Origin: Pseudomonadota bacterium
GTDB lineage: Bacteria; Pseudomonadota; Alphaproteobacteria; Rhizobiales; Pleomorphomonadaceae
Length of the DNA stretch: 64,000 nt
Direction of reading: 5' to 3'
Assembly: GCA_023436885.1 (NCBI GenBank)
Contig: JAEZHI010000034.1
Coordinates: 62,001-126,000 of the forward strand
This document shows, piece after piece, positions 27,367-37,829 of the stretch (its first letter is position 1; the number at the start of each line of letters is the position of its first letter). The notes beneath the pieces were generated by a model. It was not told the DNA's origin and searched no databases. It worked only from the letters and a program-made list of their open reading frames with translations. Position numbers and translations under genes: made by a program.

Positions 27367-28113
27367 ATGTCGAGCTTTTCATCCGCCGCGGGGACCTTTT
27401 CATATCTCGATGAAGGCAGCGGCGCGCCCGTGGTTCTGGTCCACGGATTCGCATCGAGCGCACAGGTTAACTGGCTGGATACCGGCTGGGTCGATTGGCT
27501 TGTAAAAGCGGGCTATCGAGCCATTGCCCTCGACAATCGCGGACATGGCGGATCCGTCAAGCTGCACAGCCCCGAAGATTATCGGCTAGAAAAAATGGCC
27601 GGCGATGTCGGAGCCCTTCTGGACCACCTGGGCCTCGAGAAAGTCCGGGCCCTCGGCTATTCGATGGGCGCCCGCATTCTGCTTCAGTTCGCAATCGATC
27701 ATTCGGGTCGTCTGGAAAAGCTGGTGCTCGGCGGCATCGGCGGAGCAATGGTCAAGGCAGGCCTTGATCGGGAGCGAATTGCAACCGCCCTGCTCTCTCC
27801 GTCCGTTGAAAGCATCGACGATCCGGTTGGCCGCAGCTATCGGCTATTTGCCGAACAGACAAGGTCAGACAGGGAAGCTCTAGCCGCCTGCATTCGCGGC
27901 TACGGGCGCGCTCTCGCTCCTTCGGAAGCCACCCGTATCGCGACCCCAACATTGATCGCCGTCGGCAGCAAGGACGCAGTCGCCGGATCCCCAGCCGAGC
28001 TGGCCGCAATGATTCCGGATGCGGAAGTTCTCGACATACCGAACCGGGATCATATGCGCGCGACCGGCGACAAGGTTTTCAAAGAAGGTGTCGCCACCTT
28101 TTTCTCCCGATAG
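27367..28113 (+). CDS. Alpha/beta-fold hydrolase
   Basis: A 248-aa cytoplasmic hydrolase. It has the oxyanion region VVLVHGFASS (about residue 26), DNRGHGGS, the nucleophile elbow GYSMGAR (Ser near residue 98) and the catalytic His in NRDHM near the C-terminus. The acidic member is probably in VGSKDAV. The substrate is unknown. The ATG at 27367 has GGAG at 8 nt. It is monocistronic, convergent with clpA across a strong shared terminator. Confidence 0.9.
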   Translation: MSSFSSAAGTFSYLDEGSGAPVVLVHGFASSAQVNWLDTGWVDWLVKAGYRAIALDNRGHGGSVKLHSPEDYRLEKMAGDVGALLDHLGLEKVRALGYSMGARILLQFAIDHSGRLEKLVLGGIGGAMVKAGLDRERIATALLSPSVESIDDPVGRSYRLFAEQTRSDREALAACIRGYGRALAPSEATRIATPTLIAVGSKDAVAGSPAELAAMIPDAEVLDIPNRDHMRATGDKVFKEGVATFFSR

Positions 28114-28119
28114 AACGAG

Positions 28120-28153
28120 AAAGGCGGCGTGATCTCCAGATCACGCCGCCTTT
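28120..28153. terminator. Bidirectional terminator between the hydrolase gene and clpA
   Basis: AAAGGCGGCGTGATCT and AGATCACGCCGCCTTT form a 16-bp perfect inverted repeat with a 2-base centre, flanked by A-rich and T-rich ends. It can terminate transcription from both the hydrolase gene (plus) and clpA (minus). Confidence 0.9.
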
Positions 28154-28180
28154 CCAACAAGACGCAAGGGCCCGGCTAGC

Positions 28181-30586
<2,406 letters not shown>

Positions 30587-30595
30587 GATGGACCC

Positions 30596-30964
30596 TCACT
30601 TTTTTTCCATGACGCACTGAAGCGGATGCTGATGGCGACGCGCGAAGTCCATCACCTGTGTCACCTTGGTCTCGGCGACTTCGTAGGTATAGACACCACA
30701 CTCCCCCACCCCATGATGGTGGACGTGCAACATGATCTGAGTTGCCTCTTCACGCCCCTTGTTGAAGAAACGCTCCAGAATGTGCACTACGAATTCCATT
30801 GGCGTGTAATCATCGTTCAGGATCAGAACGCGATACATGCTCGGTCGTTTGGTCTTGGTCAGAACCTTGGAGGCGACCCCGGTTCCCGAGTCCGACCCAT
30901 TCCCACTTTCCCCGTCCTCGTCGTCGGCTGACATAACCGAGCGGCGCGTCTTGTCTTCCATCAT
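30596..30964 (-). CDS. clpS: ClpS adaptor protein
   Basis: ClpS delivers N-degron substrates to ClpA. The conserved core runs from about residue 35: MYRVLILNDDYTPMEFVV, then the ClpA-contact and substrate helix region EEATQIMLHVHHHGVGECGVYTYEVAETK, ending QHPLQCVMEKK. The NDD(Y)TP and HH residues that bind the N-degron pocket are present. I chose ATG 30964 (122 aa). Starts at 30961 and 30934 are possible, and an extended frame to 31171 is implausible for the family. It is first in the clpS-clpA operon. Confidence 0.95.
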   Translation of the reverse strand: MMEDKTRRSVMSADDEDGESGNGSDSGTGVASKVLTKTKRPSMYRVLILNDDYTPMEFVVHILERFFNKGREEATQIMLHVHHHGVGECGVYTYEVAETKVTQVMDFARRHQHPLQCVMEKK

Positions 30965-31512
30965 CCCCTCGGTCCACATGCTGGCCGAGAGAAGGCTACC
31001 CGGCAGGCTGCAAGAAAGCTGCACCGGTGCCATATCCATCACGCCAACCAGAACCGCCTCAACCACGTTTTTCCTCCGATTGCTTGCCCCGATCTTGCGG
31101 GCCTCAGAGACATATTGAATCAGGGACGGCAGAGGCGCAATTCCAATCTGGAGTCCGAGCTGAAACTCCACGCACTTGTGACAAGAAGCTCACCTTCCTG
31201 CCTGTATCTGGTAAGGAGTTTCGCTTAGGTCAAGGCGCGATGCAATATGATGAATCGCTGGCAGACCCCAGCTTTTCGCATGCCCCAAGGCTGCCCGACG
31301 CTGCGCCTTGAAAAGCGAAAGTCCTGTTTCGGGACAGTGTAAATCCAGAAAACTCGATTCAAACTTTACGCTTCCGTAACCGCGTTGCCGCTATTTTTAC
31401 GACCGTTGCCCGTCGGGCTCAGGGGAATGGAGAACAGGTCCAGAATAGGCTTCTGATCCAGCCGAATACGGCATGGACGAAGCCTTCGAGTTGGCTTTGT
31501 GAGGGCGGTCCA
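30965..31512. other. Long divergent intergenic region, clpS to dacA
   Basis: About 550 bp with no convincing gene. It contains a candidate clpS promoter (31205-31233) and presumably the promoter of the carboxypeptidase gene on the plus strand. If that clpS promoter is used, the leader is about 230 nt. A short imperfect hairpin CCTGTTTCGGGACAG occurs near 31323-31337. An extended reading frame upstream of clpS lacks a ribosome binding site and looks non-coding. Confidence 0.4.
31205..31233 (-). promoter_or_regulatory. Candidate clpS-clpA promoter
   Basis: On the minus strand TTGACC and CAGATA are spaced by 17 bp, a reasonable sigma-70 type element. It would give a leader of about 230 nt ahead of clpS. 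No heat-shock sigma-32 motif was recognised. Confidence 0.35.
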
Positions 31513-33159
31513 TTGTCGAGTTTGCGTAGTCTTGTTTCTAAGGTCCTGCATCGCGTCGCGGCTCCTGCCGCTATCGCTGTCATCGCGGCAGGCATTTCCA
31601 CAACCGCTTATGCGGCCAAGGAGTTCCCTAGCCAGGTAGTCCCTTCGAAATACTCGGCTATTGTCGTCGACACCGCGACAGGAAAGGTGCTGTACGAGGT
31701 CGCTCCCGACACTCACCGCTACCCTGCCTCGCTCACCAAGATGATGACGCTCTATGTCATGTTCGAAGAGCTTGAGCGCGGACGCTTCAAACTTTCGACA
31801 CCTCTCCGCGTCTCGGCTCTTGCCCAGCGCCAGTCGCCCACCAAGCTCGGCCTGCGTGCCGGTGAGACAATTACCGTCGAAGATGCGGTCAAGGGCCTGA
31901 TCACCCGCTCGGCAAATGATGCCGCAGCAGTCATCGCCGAGAACGTAGCGGGGTCGGTCCCCGCCTTTGCCGATCGCATGACGCGCACGGCCCGGGCCAT
32001 CGGCATGACCAATACCCGCTTTCGCAACGCCAACGGCCTGCCCGACCCCGGTCAGTTCACCTCGGCGCGCGACATGATGAAGCTGGGCGTAGCTCTGCAG
32101 GTTCGTTTCCCGCAGTACTACCCGCTGTTTTCGATCCAGTCCTACAATTTCCGTGGTCGGTTCATCGGCAACCACAACAACCTGCTTGGTCGCGTCAACG
32201 GCGTCGACGGCATCAAGACAGGTTACGTCAACGCTTCCGGCTTCAATCTCGTCACTTCGGTAAAGCGCGACGGCCGCAAGATCGTTGCGGTCGTCATGGG
32301 CGGCAAGACGGCAGCACAGCGCGATGCCCACATGGTCCAGCTGATCAATACCTACCTGCCAAAAGCGTCGCGCGCTCGCGGCTATGACGATCAGCTCGTT
32401 GCCGACGCGATGAGAGCCCCCAAGGTGGCCGCCGCCAGCGTAACTGCACCGGAAGAACCGGCGCGTCTCGTAGAAGCGTCCACGCTTCCGCCTCATCCCG
32501 CTCCGGTCCCCCGTCCAATGACGGCTGAGATGAACGAAACGGATCCGGACCCGGCGATCGTGACGGCTTCGGTCAATTCGGCTCCGGCCATGGCACCCAA
32601 GGCACCGGTGGCCGCGAAGGTTGAGGCCCGCGTTGAGGAACCTGCCGCGCCAACTGTCATCGCCCCTCCGGCCGAGCCGGTCAGCCTGGCAACCGCTACC
32701 CTGCCGTTGAGCCTTGCTCGCGCTCATCTGCCCTCCTCCGCTGCAGAGGCATTTGCCGATATCGGTCCCGCCCCGCAGCACGACCCCATGGCAGACTTGG
32801 TTGCGCGTGCCGATGGCCATCGCCGCGCCGCAGGCAAAGCCGTCGAAGTCGCATCTGCCGCCCCCGCGAACGTCATGACGGACGCCTCGCCATCACCGCG
32901 TGAGGCGGCGGCGCAGTCGCGGCAGAGCGGTTGGTACATTCAGATCGGCGCCGTCGGCTCCAAGGCCGCCGCCATGGATCTCCTCGACAAGGCAAAGTCG
33001 GCCGCGCCGCAGCTCGCATCGGCCAGCCCCGTGGCTGAAACGGCCGGCAAGGGTGTGGTACGGGCGCGCTTCGGTGGTTTTGAGAACGAAAAGGCAGCCA
33101 ACCGCGCCTGCGCAGCACTCAAGAAAAGCGACTTCGCCTGTTTCACGATCAGGCTCTGA
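31513..33159 (+). CDS. D-alanyl-D-alanine carboxypeptidase (PBP5/6 family) with C-terminal SPOR domain
   Basis: A periplasmic low-molecular-weight penicillin-binding protein of 548 aa that trims pentapeptides in peptidoglycan. A signal peptide covers residues 1-35. Catalytic motifs are SLTK (73-76), SAN (133-135) and KTG (235-237). From about 285 to 465 the chain is a Pro/Ala-rich, low-complexity linker. A SPOR domain follows (about 470-548, SGWYIQIGAVGSKAAA), which in other proteins binds denuded septal glycan. The start is TTG at 31513, after GAGGG. The usual C-terminal membrane helix of PBP5 is replaced by linker plus SPOR. Confidence 0.93.
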   Translation: MSSLRSLVSKVLHRVAAPAAIAVIAAGISTTAYAAKEFPSQVVPSKYSAIVVDTATGKVLYEVAPDTHRYPASLTKMMTLYVMFEELERGRFKLSTPLRVSALAQRQSPTKLGLRAGETITVEDAVKGLITRSANDAAAVIAENVAGSVPAFADRMTRTARAIGMTNTRFRNANGLPDPGQFTSARDMMKLGVALQVRFPQYYPLFSIQSYNFRGRFIGNHNNLLGRVNGVDGIKTGYVNASGFNLVTSVKRDGRKIVAVVMGGKTAAQRDAHMVQLINTYLPKASRARGYDDQLVADAMRAPKVAAASVTAPEEPARLVEASTLPPHPAPVPRPMTAEMNETDPDPAIVTASVNSAPAMAPKAPVAAKVEARVEEPAAPTVIAPPAEPVSLATATLPLSLARAHLPSSAAEAFADIGPAPQHDPMADLVARADGHRRAAGKAVEVASAAPANVMTDASPSPREAAAQSRQSGWYIQIGAVGSKAAAMDLLDKAKSAAPQLASASPVAETAGKGVVRARFGGFENEKAANRACAALKKSDFACFTIRL

Positions 33160-33275
33160 CCGCCACACCGGCGGTCGGAGCACCCCGCGCTAGCATAGAA
33201 AGACTAGTCTCGTCCTTTCAGCCGGCACGGTCAGCACAGTTAGTCAACGGCACCCACAGTATTGCGTAACGGGAG

Positions 33276-33962
33276 CTAGACATGTTTGGACAAAAGCCGG
33301 TCCTTGGCCTGGTTGATACGTACCGCCAGGAAAGTGGAACCGCCCTGGTCGGGATGCACCCGCTTCATCAAACGGCGGTGGGCGGCTCTGATATCGGCCT
33401 CTCCGGCGCCCTTCTGAAGCCCAAGGATCTCGTACGCCTCCTCCTCGCTCATGGAGCCCGCATTCGCCGTTCGACGGCTCCGAGATGCGGCCTCACCCTG
33501 CATGTTCTCACGCCATCCGGGCATTCGGCGGTCGAGATAAATCTCTAGTGTCGCGCGGCTGCGACCGTCGCGCGCGGTGTCGGCGTAAAGGCTCGAAAGA
33601 TCGGCACCACCAAGGCGGTTGAGGTCGCGCCCCTTGTAGGGACCGGAAACAACCCTTCCTCCAATCGCCTCGCCGTCCACGACGACTTCGACCATTGAGG
33701 ATCTCAGGACAGGTTGCCCGCGATAGGTTCCACCGGACGGTCTTAGCAAGCTGGATCGATGGAGCGCCAACAGCAGAGCGATACCCAACCCCGCAAACGC
33801 CACCTGCCCCGTCACCGCAAGAGCGGCAACCACACCAAGTCCGGCTAGCAAGCTGTAGTTTCGAGCGATGGCATCAATATCGCGTCGAAGGCTGGCACCA
33901 CGCCAGCGAACAAGCCAGGTGCCTAAGGCAAGCAACAAAACCAGCAGAAAGGCCATGTTCAT
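33276..33962 (-). CDS. Membrane-anchored J-domain protein (TIM14/Pam18-like C-terminus)
   Basis: A 228-aa protein with two or three N-terminal membrane helices (about residues 2-19 and 38-68), a soluble middle region and a C-terminal J-like domain (about 170-228). The HPD motif is RVHPDQGGS (203-205), and the end RINQAKDRLLSKHV closely resembles mitochondrial TIM14. The J domain should stimulate a DnaK-type Hsp70 at the membrane. No G/F or zinc regions of DnaJ are present. It converges with the carboxypeptidase gene (117-bp gap) and is divergent from the TPR gene. Confidence 0.88.
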   Translation of the reverse strand: MNMAFLLVLLLALGTWLVRWRGASLRRDIDAIARNYSLLAGLGVVAALAVTGQVAFAGLGIALLLALHRSSLLRPSGGTYRGQPVLRSSMVEVVVDGEAIGGRVVSGPYKGRDLNRLGGADLSSLYADTARDGRSRATLEIYLDRRMPGWRENMQGEAASRSRRTANAGSMSEEEAYEILGLQKGAGEADIRAAHRRLMKRVHPDQGGSTFLAVRINQAKDRLLSKHV

Positions 33963-34172
33963 GAAATGGTGCGTCCAGCATTCAGATTGTTGAGCGCTTC
34001 ATTTCGAACTTTGCCGACTGGAATGCAATGGCCAAGGGCATGGCGTGTTTCTTGACGGAGAACATCACAGGCCGCTTGAAGCGCCACGCCTTTGCCGCCA
34101 TTTTGCCTTTCAGTGGAGTCGGCCACCGAGTGCTTCGGACGCCGCCACCAATCGAGGACGGGATCTTCACCC

Positions 34173-35981
34173 ATGATGCTACGCCAGCAGACCTTCCGAC
34201 GCTTCGCCATGGGACCCCTTCTCGGAGCGGCGCTGGCTACACTCACCTTTGCCGGGGCACCGGCCATGGCGCGAGGCCTGCCGACGGCCCAGCCCGATAG
34301 CGGTCTTCCGATTGCCTCGTCTCTTGAAGGTAACTATCTCGCCGGCCGCTTTGCCGGGGGCATCTCGGACTATCGAGCGTCGGCCGATTATTTCGCCTCG
34401 GCACTCCTGGACGCACCGGACGACAAGTTCCTGCTGGAGCGCGCTCTGTCGCTATATATTGCAGCGGGCGAGCTCAACGAAGTGCGCGCCTTTGCTGATC
34501 GTCTGAGCGCCGTTGATGCCGACAGTCCGATCGCAGCGTTGACCATTGGGCTCGACGATTTTCAGGCGGGCCGCTGGGACGATTCCATCAAGGCTTTCCA
34601 GCACGCAAAGTCTGGTCCGCTCCTGACGCTTGCCGTGGAGATTCTTTCCGCTTGGGCTGAACAGGGTGCCGGCAAGACCGATGAAGCGCTCACCCGTCTC
34701 GCCAAGCTCGACGGCGAGAAGTGGTATGTGTTCTTCCGCCACTATCATGCGGGCCTCATTGCTTCGGTGGCCGGCCGCAACGATGTTGCGGCACAAGAGC
34801 TGAAGGCTGCAATCGCCCTTGACGATGGTCCGGTGTCAGTGATCGACGCCGCCACACGCGCCTTTGCTCGAAATGGCGACTACGATGCGGCCAAGGCGAC
34901 CATCGACAAGGCCCTTGCAGCCGCCCCCGATCACCCCTTGCTGAAGGAAGTGGCTGCCGCGATCAGCTCCAAGACTCGTACCGCGCCCCGCGTTCGAACC
35001 GTCAACGAAGGCGCGGCCGAGATTCTATCCGGCTTGGGCTCGGCCGTAGTGCGCGAAGACACAAATGACTTCGGCGTCATCTTTCTTCAGCTCGCGCTGT
35101 CGCTCGATCCGGCCGACGACATGACACGCATCACGTTGGCCGAGAACTTCGAGCGGTTGAATCGTCCTGAAGACGCCATCTCAATTCTCGACAAGGTGCC
35201 TTCCCGTTCGCCATTGCGTCGCAATGCCGAGATTATGATCGCCTTCGACTACAACACGATGGACCGGGTGGACGAGGCGCGAGCCGAATTGAGGCGCGTC
35301 ATTCGCAAAAACCCGAAGGACAAGGAAGCGCTGAACGGCCTCGGCAACATCCTGAGGACCCGCAAGATGTTTGCCGAAGCTGCAGATATCTATACGCGCA
35401 CCATCAAGGCGATCGGCGACCAGCCGCAGACCGACGATTGGCAGGTATTCTACAACCGCGGCATCGCCTACGAGCGCACCAATCGCTGGCCGGAAGCCGA
35501 AGCCGATTTCAAGAAGGCACTCGAACTCAAGCCTGACCAGCCGCAGGTCCTGAACTATCTGGGCTATTCCTGGATCGACAAGAACCTCAATCTCAAGGAC
35601 GGAATGGCTCTGATCGAGAAGGCAGTCAGCCTTTCGCCGACAGATGGCTACATCGTCGATAGTCTGGGATGGGCGCACTACAAGCTCGGCCAGTACGACG
35701 ATGCGGTCGACCAGCTCGAGCGGGCCGTATCGCTGATGCCATCAGACCCGACCATCAACGACCATCTCGGCGATGCATATTGGCAGGTTGGCCGTCGTCT
35801 GGAAGCTCGCTTCCAGTGGAACCACGCCAAGGCGAGCAAGCCGGAGCCGGACGATCTGGCGAAGATCGAAGCCAAGATCGCACATGGTCTGGTGCAGGAC
35901 GATGCCAAGACTCCGACCGCGGCCGCTGAAGGCAAGCCGACTGACGCAAGCCCGACCAAGCCGGCGCAGGCCACTCCCTGA
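34173..35981 (+). CDS. Exported tetratricopeptide-repeat protein
   Basis: A 602-aa protein with a signal peptide (about residues 1-33, ending APAMARG) followed by an all-helical superhelix. Clear TPR units include GIAYERTNRWPEAEADFKKALELKPDQPQVL, YSWIDKNLNLKDGMALIEKAVSL and WAHYKLGQYDDAVDQLERAV in the C-terminal third, with more degenerate ones before. The tail is Lys/Pro/Ala-rich. It probably acts as a periplasmic or envelope protein-interaction scaffold. The ATG at 34173 begins a credible signal peptide. ispE follows after 19 bp, probably in the same transcript. Confidence 0.88.
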   Translation: MMLRQQTFRRFAMGPLLGAALATLTFAGAPAMARGLPTAQPDSGLPIASSLEGNYLAGRFAGGISDYRASADYFASALLDAPDDKFLLERALSLYIAAGELNEVRAFADRLSAVDADSPIAALTIGLDDFQAGRWDDSIKAFQHAKSGPLLTLAVEILSAWAEQGAGKTDEALTRLAKLDGEKWYVFFRHYHAGLIASVAGRNDVAAQELKAAIALDDGPVSVIDAATRAFARNGDYDAAKATIDKALAAAPDHPLLKEVAAAISSKTRTAPRVRTVNEGAAEILSGLGSAVVREDTNDFGVIFLQLALSLDPADDMTRITLAENFERLNRPEDAISILDKVPSRSPLRRNAEIMIAFDYNTMDRVDEARAELRRVIRKNPKDKEALNGLGNILRTRKMFAEAADIYTRTIKAIGDQPQTDDWQVFYNRGIAYERTNRWPEAEADFKKALELKPDQPQVLNYLGYSWIDKNLNLKDGMALIEKAVSLSPTDGYIVDSLGWAHYKLGQYDDAVDQLERAVSLMPSDPTINDHLGDAYWQVGRRLEARFQWNHAKASKPEPDDLAKIEAKIAHGLVQDDAKTPTAAAEGKPTDASPTKPAQATP

Positions 35982-36000
35982 TACGCAGGGGCGGTCAAGC

Positions 36001-36861
36001 ATGCAGATCGTTGAGGAAGCGCGCGCAAAGATCAATCTCGCGCTGCATGTCGTTGGTCGGCGGCCGGATGGCTATCACGACCTCGACATGCTCGTTGCCT
36101 TCGCGAGCGTCGGCGATACCCTGACGTTGGAAAGAAGCGACGAGGACCGGTTCGAGATTGACGGTCCGATGGAGCGAGAGCTTTCGACCAGCGCCGACAA
36201 TCTGGTGCTGAGAGCCCTGCGTGGCTTTCGCGCTCTGACCGGACGGTCTGAGCCTATGAACATCAGGCTCACGAAACGTCTGCCGATCGCTTCCGGCATA
36301 GGCGGCGGATCGACAGACGCAGCCGCTACGCTGCGCGGTCTCTGTCGTTTATACGGCCATCCAGCCGATGACCCTACCCTCGCTAAAGTCGCACTCTCGC
36401 TCGGCGCCGACGTGCCCATGTGCCTAACCGGCCGCCCCGGGCATGTTTCTGGTGTCGGCGAGCAGATAGTGCCAACGGCCGGACGACTGAGCTTTGGTCT
36501 ATTGTTGGTGAATCCTCGATTTAGGGTGTCGACGCCAGCTGTGTTTCGAACTCTCGAACGACGCGATAACCCGCCGCTTCCTGCCCTGCCCAGCTTTGGG
36601 ACCGTATCAGACCTCACGGCTTTCCTGGCAACCGAGACGCGGAATGACCTTGAGGCGCCGGCCAAAATCCTGGCACCGCCTATCGCTGATGTGCTGACGG
36701 CTCTAGCCGAGCTGAGCGGCGTCCGCCTGGTCCGCATGTCAGGATCCGGTGCGACCTGCTTCGGTATCTTCGACGATCTGGCGGCTGCCAAGTCGGCCGG
36801 AGATCAGCTTGCAAACGATCATCCCGATTGGTGGGTGGAACCGGCGGCGTCGGCGTTCTGA
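36001..36861 (+). CDS. ispE: 4-diphosphocytidyl-2-C-methyl-D-erythritol kinase
   Basis: GHMP kinase of the non-mevalonate isoprenoid pathway. The 286-aa protein begins EEARAKINLALHVVGRRPDGYHDL, a signature of IspE. The GHMP ATP-binding glycine loop is LPIASGIGGGSTDAAATL (about residues 95-112), and SGSGATCFGIF lies near residue 250. The start is chosen by AGGGGCGG 8 nt upstream and by family length, although a longer frame exists upstream inside the TPR gene. It follows the TPR gene and converges on a Rossmann-fold protein gene. Confidence 0.97.
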   Translation: MQIVEEARAKINLALHVVGRRPDGYHDLDMLVAFASVGDTLTLERSDEDRFEIDGPMERELSTSADNLVLRALRGFRALTGRSEPMNIRLTKRLPIASGIGGGSTDAAATLRGLCRLYGHPADDPTLAKVALSLGADVPMCLTGRPGHVSGVGEQIVPTAGRLSFGLLLVNPRFRVSTPAVFRTLERRDNPPLPALPSFGTVSDLTAFLATETRNDLEAPAKILAPPIADVLTALAELSGVRLVRMSGSGATCFGIFDDLAAAKSAGDQLANDHPDWWVEPAASAF

Positions 36862-36892
36862 CGTCGGCAAAAGCGAACCGGCAAACTGGCGT

Positions 36893-37771
36893 TCAGAGAT
36901 CGACGGCGACATCCTCGGCGGCGATAACCCGATGAATGCGCTCTTCGTCCGCTGCCTCTTCGCCAAACGGTGCGACCGTCCAATCCCAGGTATCGAGAGG
37001 AAGCGGCGGCGTCACGCCATGCAGGAGATCGTGGCTTTCAACGATGACGCCATCGCGACGACGCCGGACGTAAGAGACGTCCGTGACGAGCGACGTCTTG
37101 CACGCCAGTTGGGCCAAGCCATCGACGTGACCAGCAACGAGCTGCGTCACAGCGTCGGGCGGCATGATCCTGGCGTGCCCATCCTTGGCTTGCAGGCGAC
37201 TCTCCGCCCCCACGGCAACCTGCGACAACACGTTGGCGGAGATCACCAGATCAAGCTCGTCGATCTTTCTCAGGAACCCCAGTGGATCCAGACGGACGCC
37301 AAGATCGTCCTGCCCGGTGGCGAGCTTGATGCGAGATTGCTCGGCGAGGCGATCGTAGCCCGAGATGTCACGCGTCATGAAGGAAACGTTCGGATAGCGG
37401 CGCAGCAATACCTTGAGGCGTATCGTCGGCAGATGGACGATATCGACCAGCACCACCTTGTTGAACATACTCGACAACCGATCGATCGGCACGTCACGCA
37501 ATAAGCCGGAGCCAAGGACCACGGCCGTGCGTCGCGACGAAACGCCATCGATCGCCCTATTGATCGCAGCTTGCGTTCGGGCCTCGTGCTCGGCCCAAGC
37601 GGCCCGACAGCGACCGGCGCGCGCCCTGAGCGCCACCGCATCGCGCACCGCGGAAGCTCTCGTCCTTGGTGAAGTCAGGCGAGTGATGGCAAACAGGAGA
37701 GCCTCGGCGAGCATGCTTTGCATCCAGCTGGATCTTGGTGCCGAAAGCACAGCGCTTTCCTTCCGCACCAA
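36893..37771 (-). CDS. Conserved-looking protein with Rossmann/methyltransferase-like core, function unknown
   Basis: A 292-aa soluble protein. The central segment TAVVLGSGLLRDVPIDRL...VVLVDIVHL (about residues 82-113), followed by VSFMTRDISGYD and LDLVISANVLSQ, matches the order of class I methyltransferase motifs (glycine-rich loop, acidic end of strand 2, strand 4). Catalytic residues cannot be assigned. The N-terminal 75 residues are Arg/Ala-rich and helical. Starts are ambiguous (TTG 37771 or an internal GTG or ATG), since no strong ribosome binding site is seen. It lies 58 bp after anmK on the same strand. Confidence 0.65.
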   Translation of the reverse strand: MVRKESAVLSAPRSSWMQSMLAEALLFAITRLTSPRTRASAVRDAVALRARAGRCRAAWAEHEARTQAAINRAIDGVSSRRTAVVLGSGLLRDVPIDRLSSMFNKVVLVDIVHLPTIRLKVLLRRYPNVSFMTRDISGYDRLAEQSRIKLATGQDDLGVRLDPLGFLRKIDELDLVISANVLSQVAVGAESRLQAKDGHARIMPPDAVTQLVAGHVDGLAQLACKTSLVTDVSYVRRRRDGVIVESHDLLHGVTPPLPLDTWDWTVAPFGEEAADEERIHRVIAAEDVAVDL

Positions 37772-37829
37772 TCTTGTTTCATGAGCGAAGAAACCGCCGG
37801 GGAGTTGGCGAGCTCGCCGTCCCGGATGA

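Noticed and set aside
35773..36000. N-terminal extension of ispE into the TPR gene
   Set aside because: The ATG at 36001 has a good ribosome binding site and gives the canonical IspE N-terminus.
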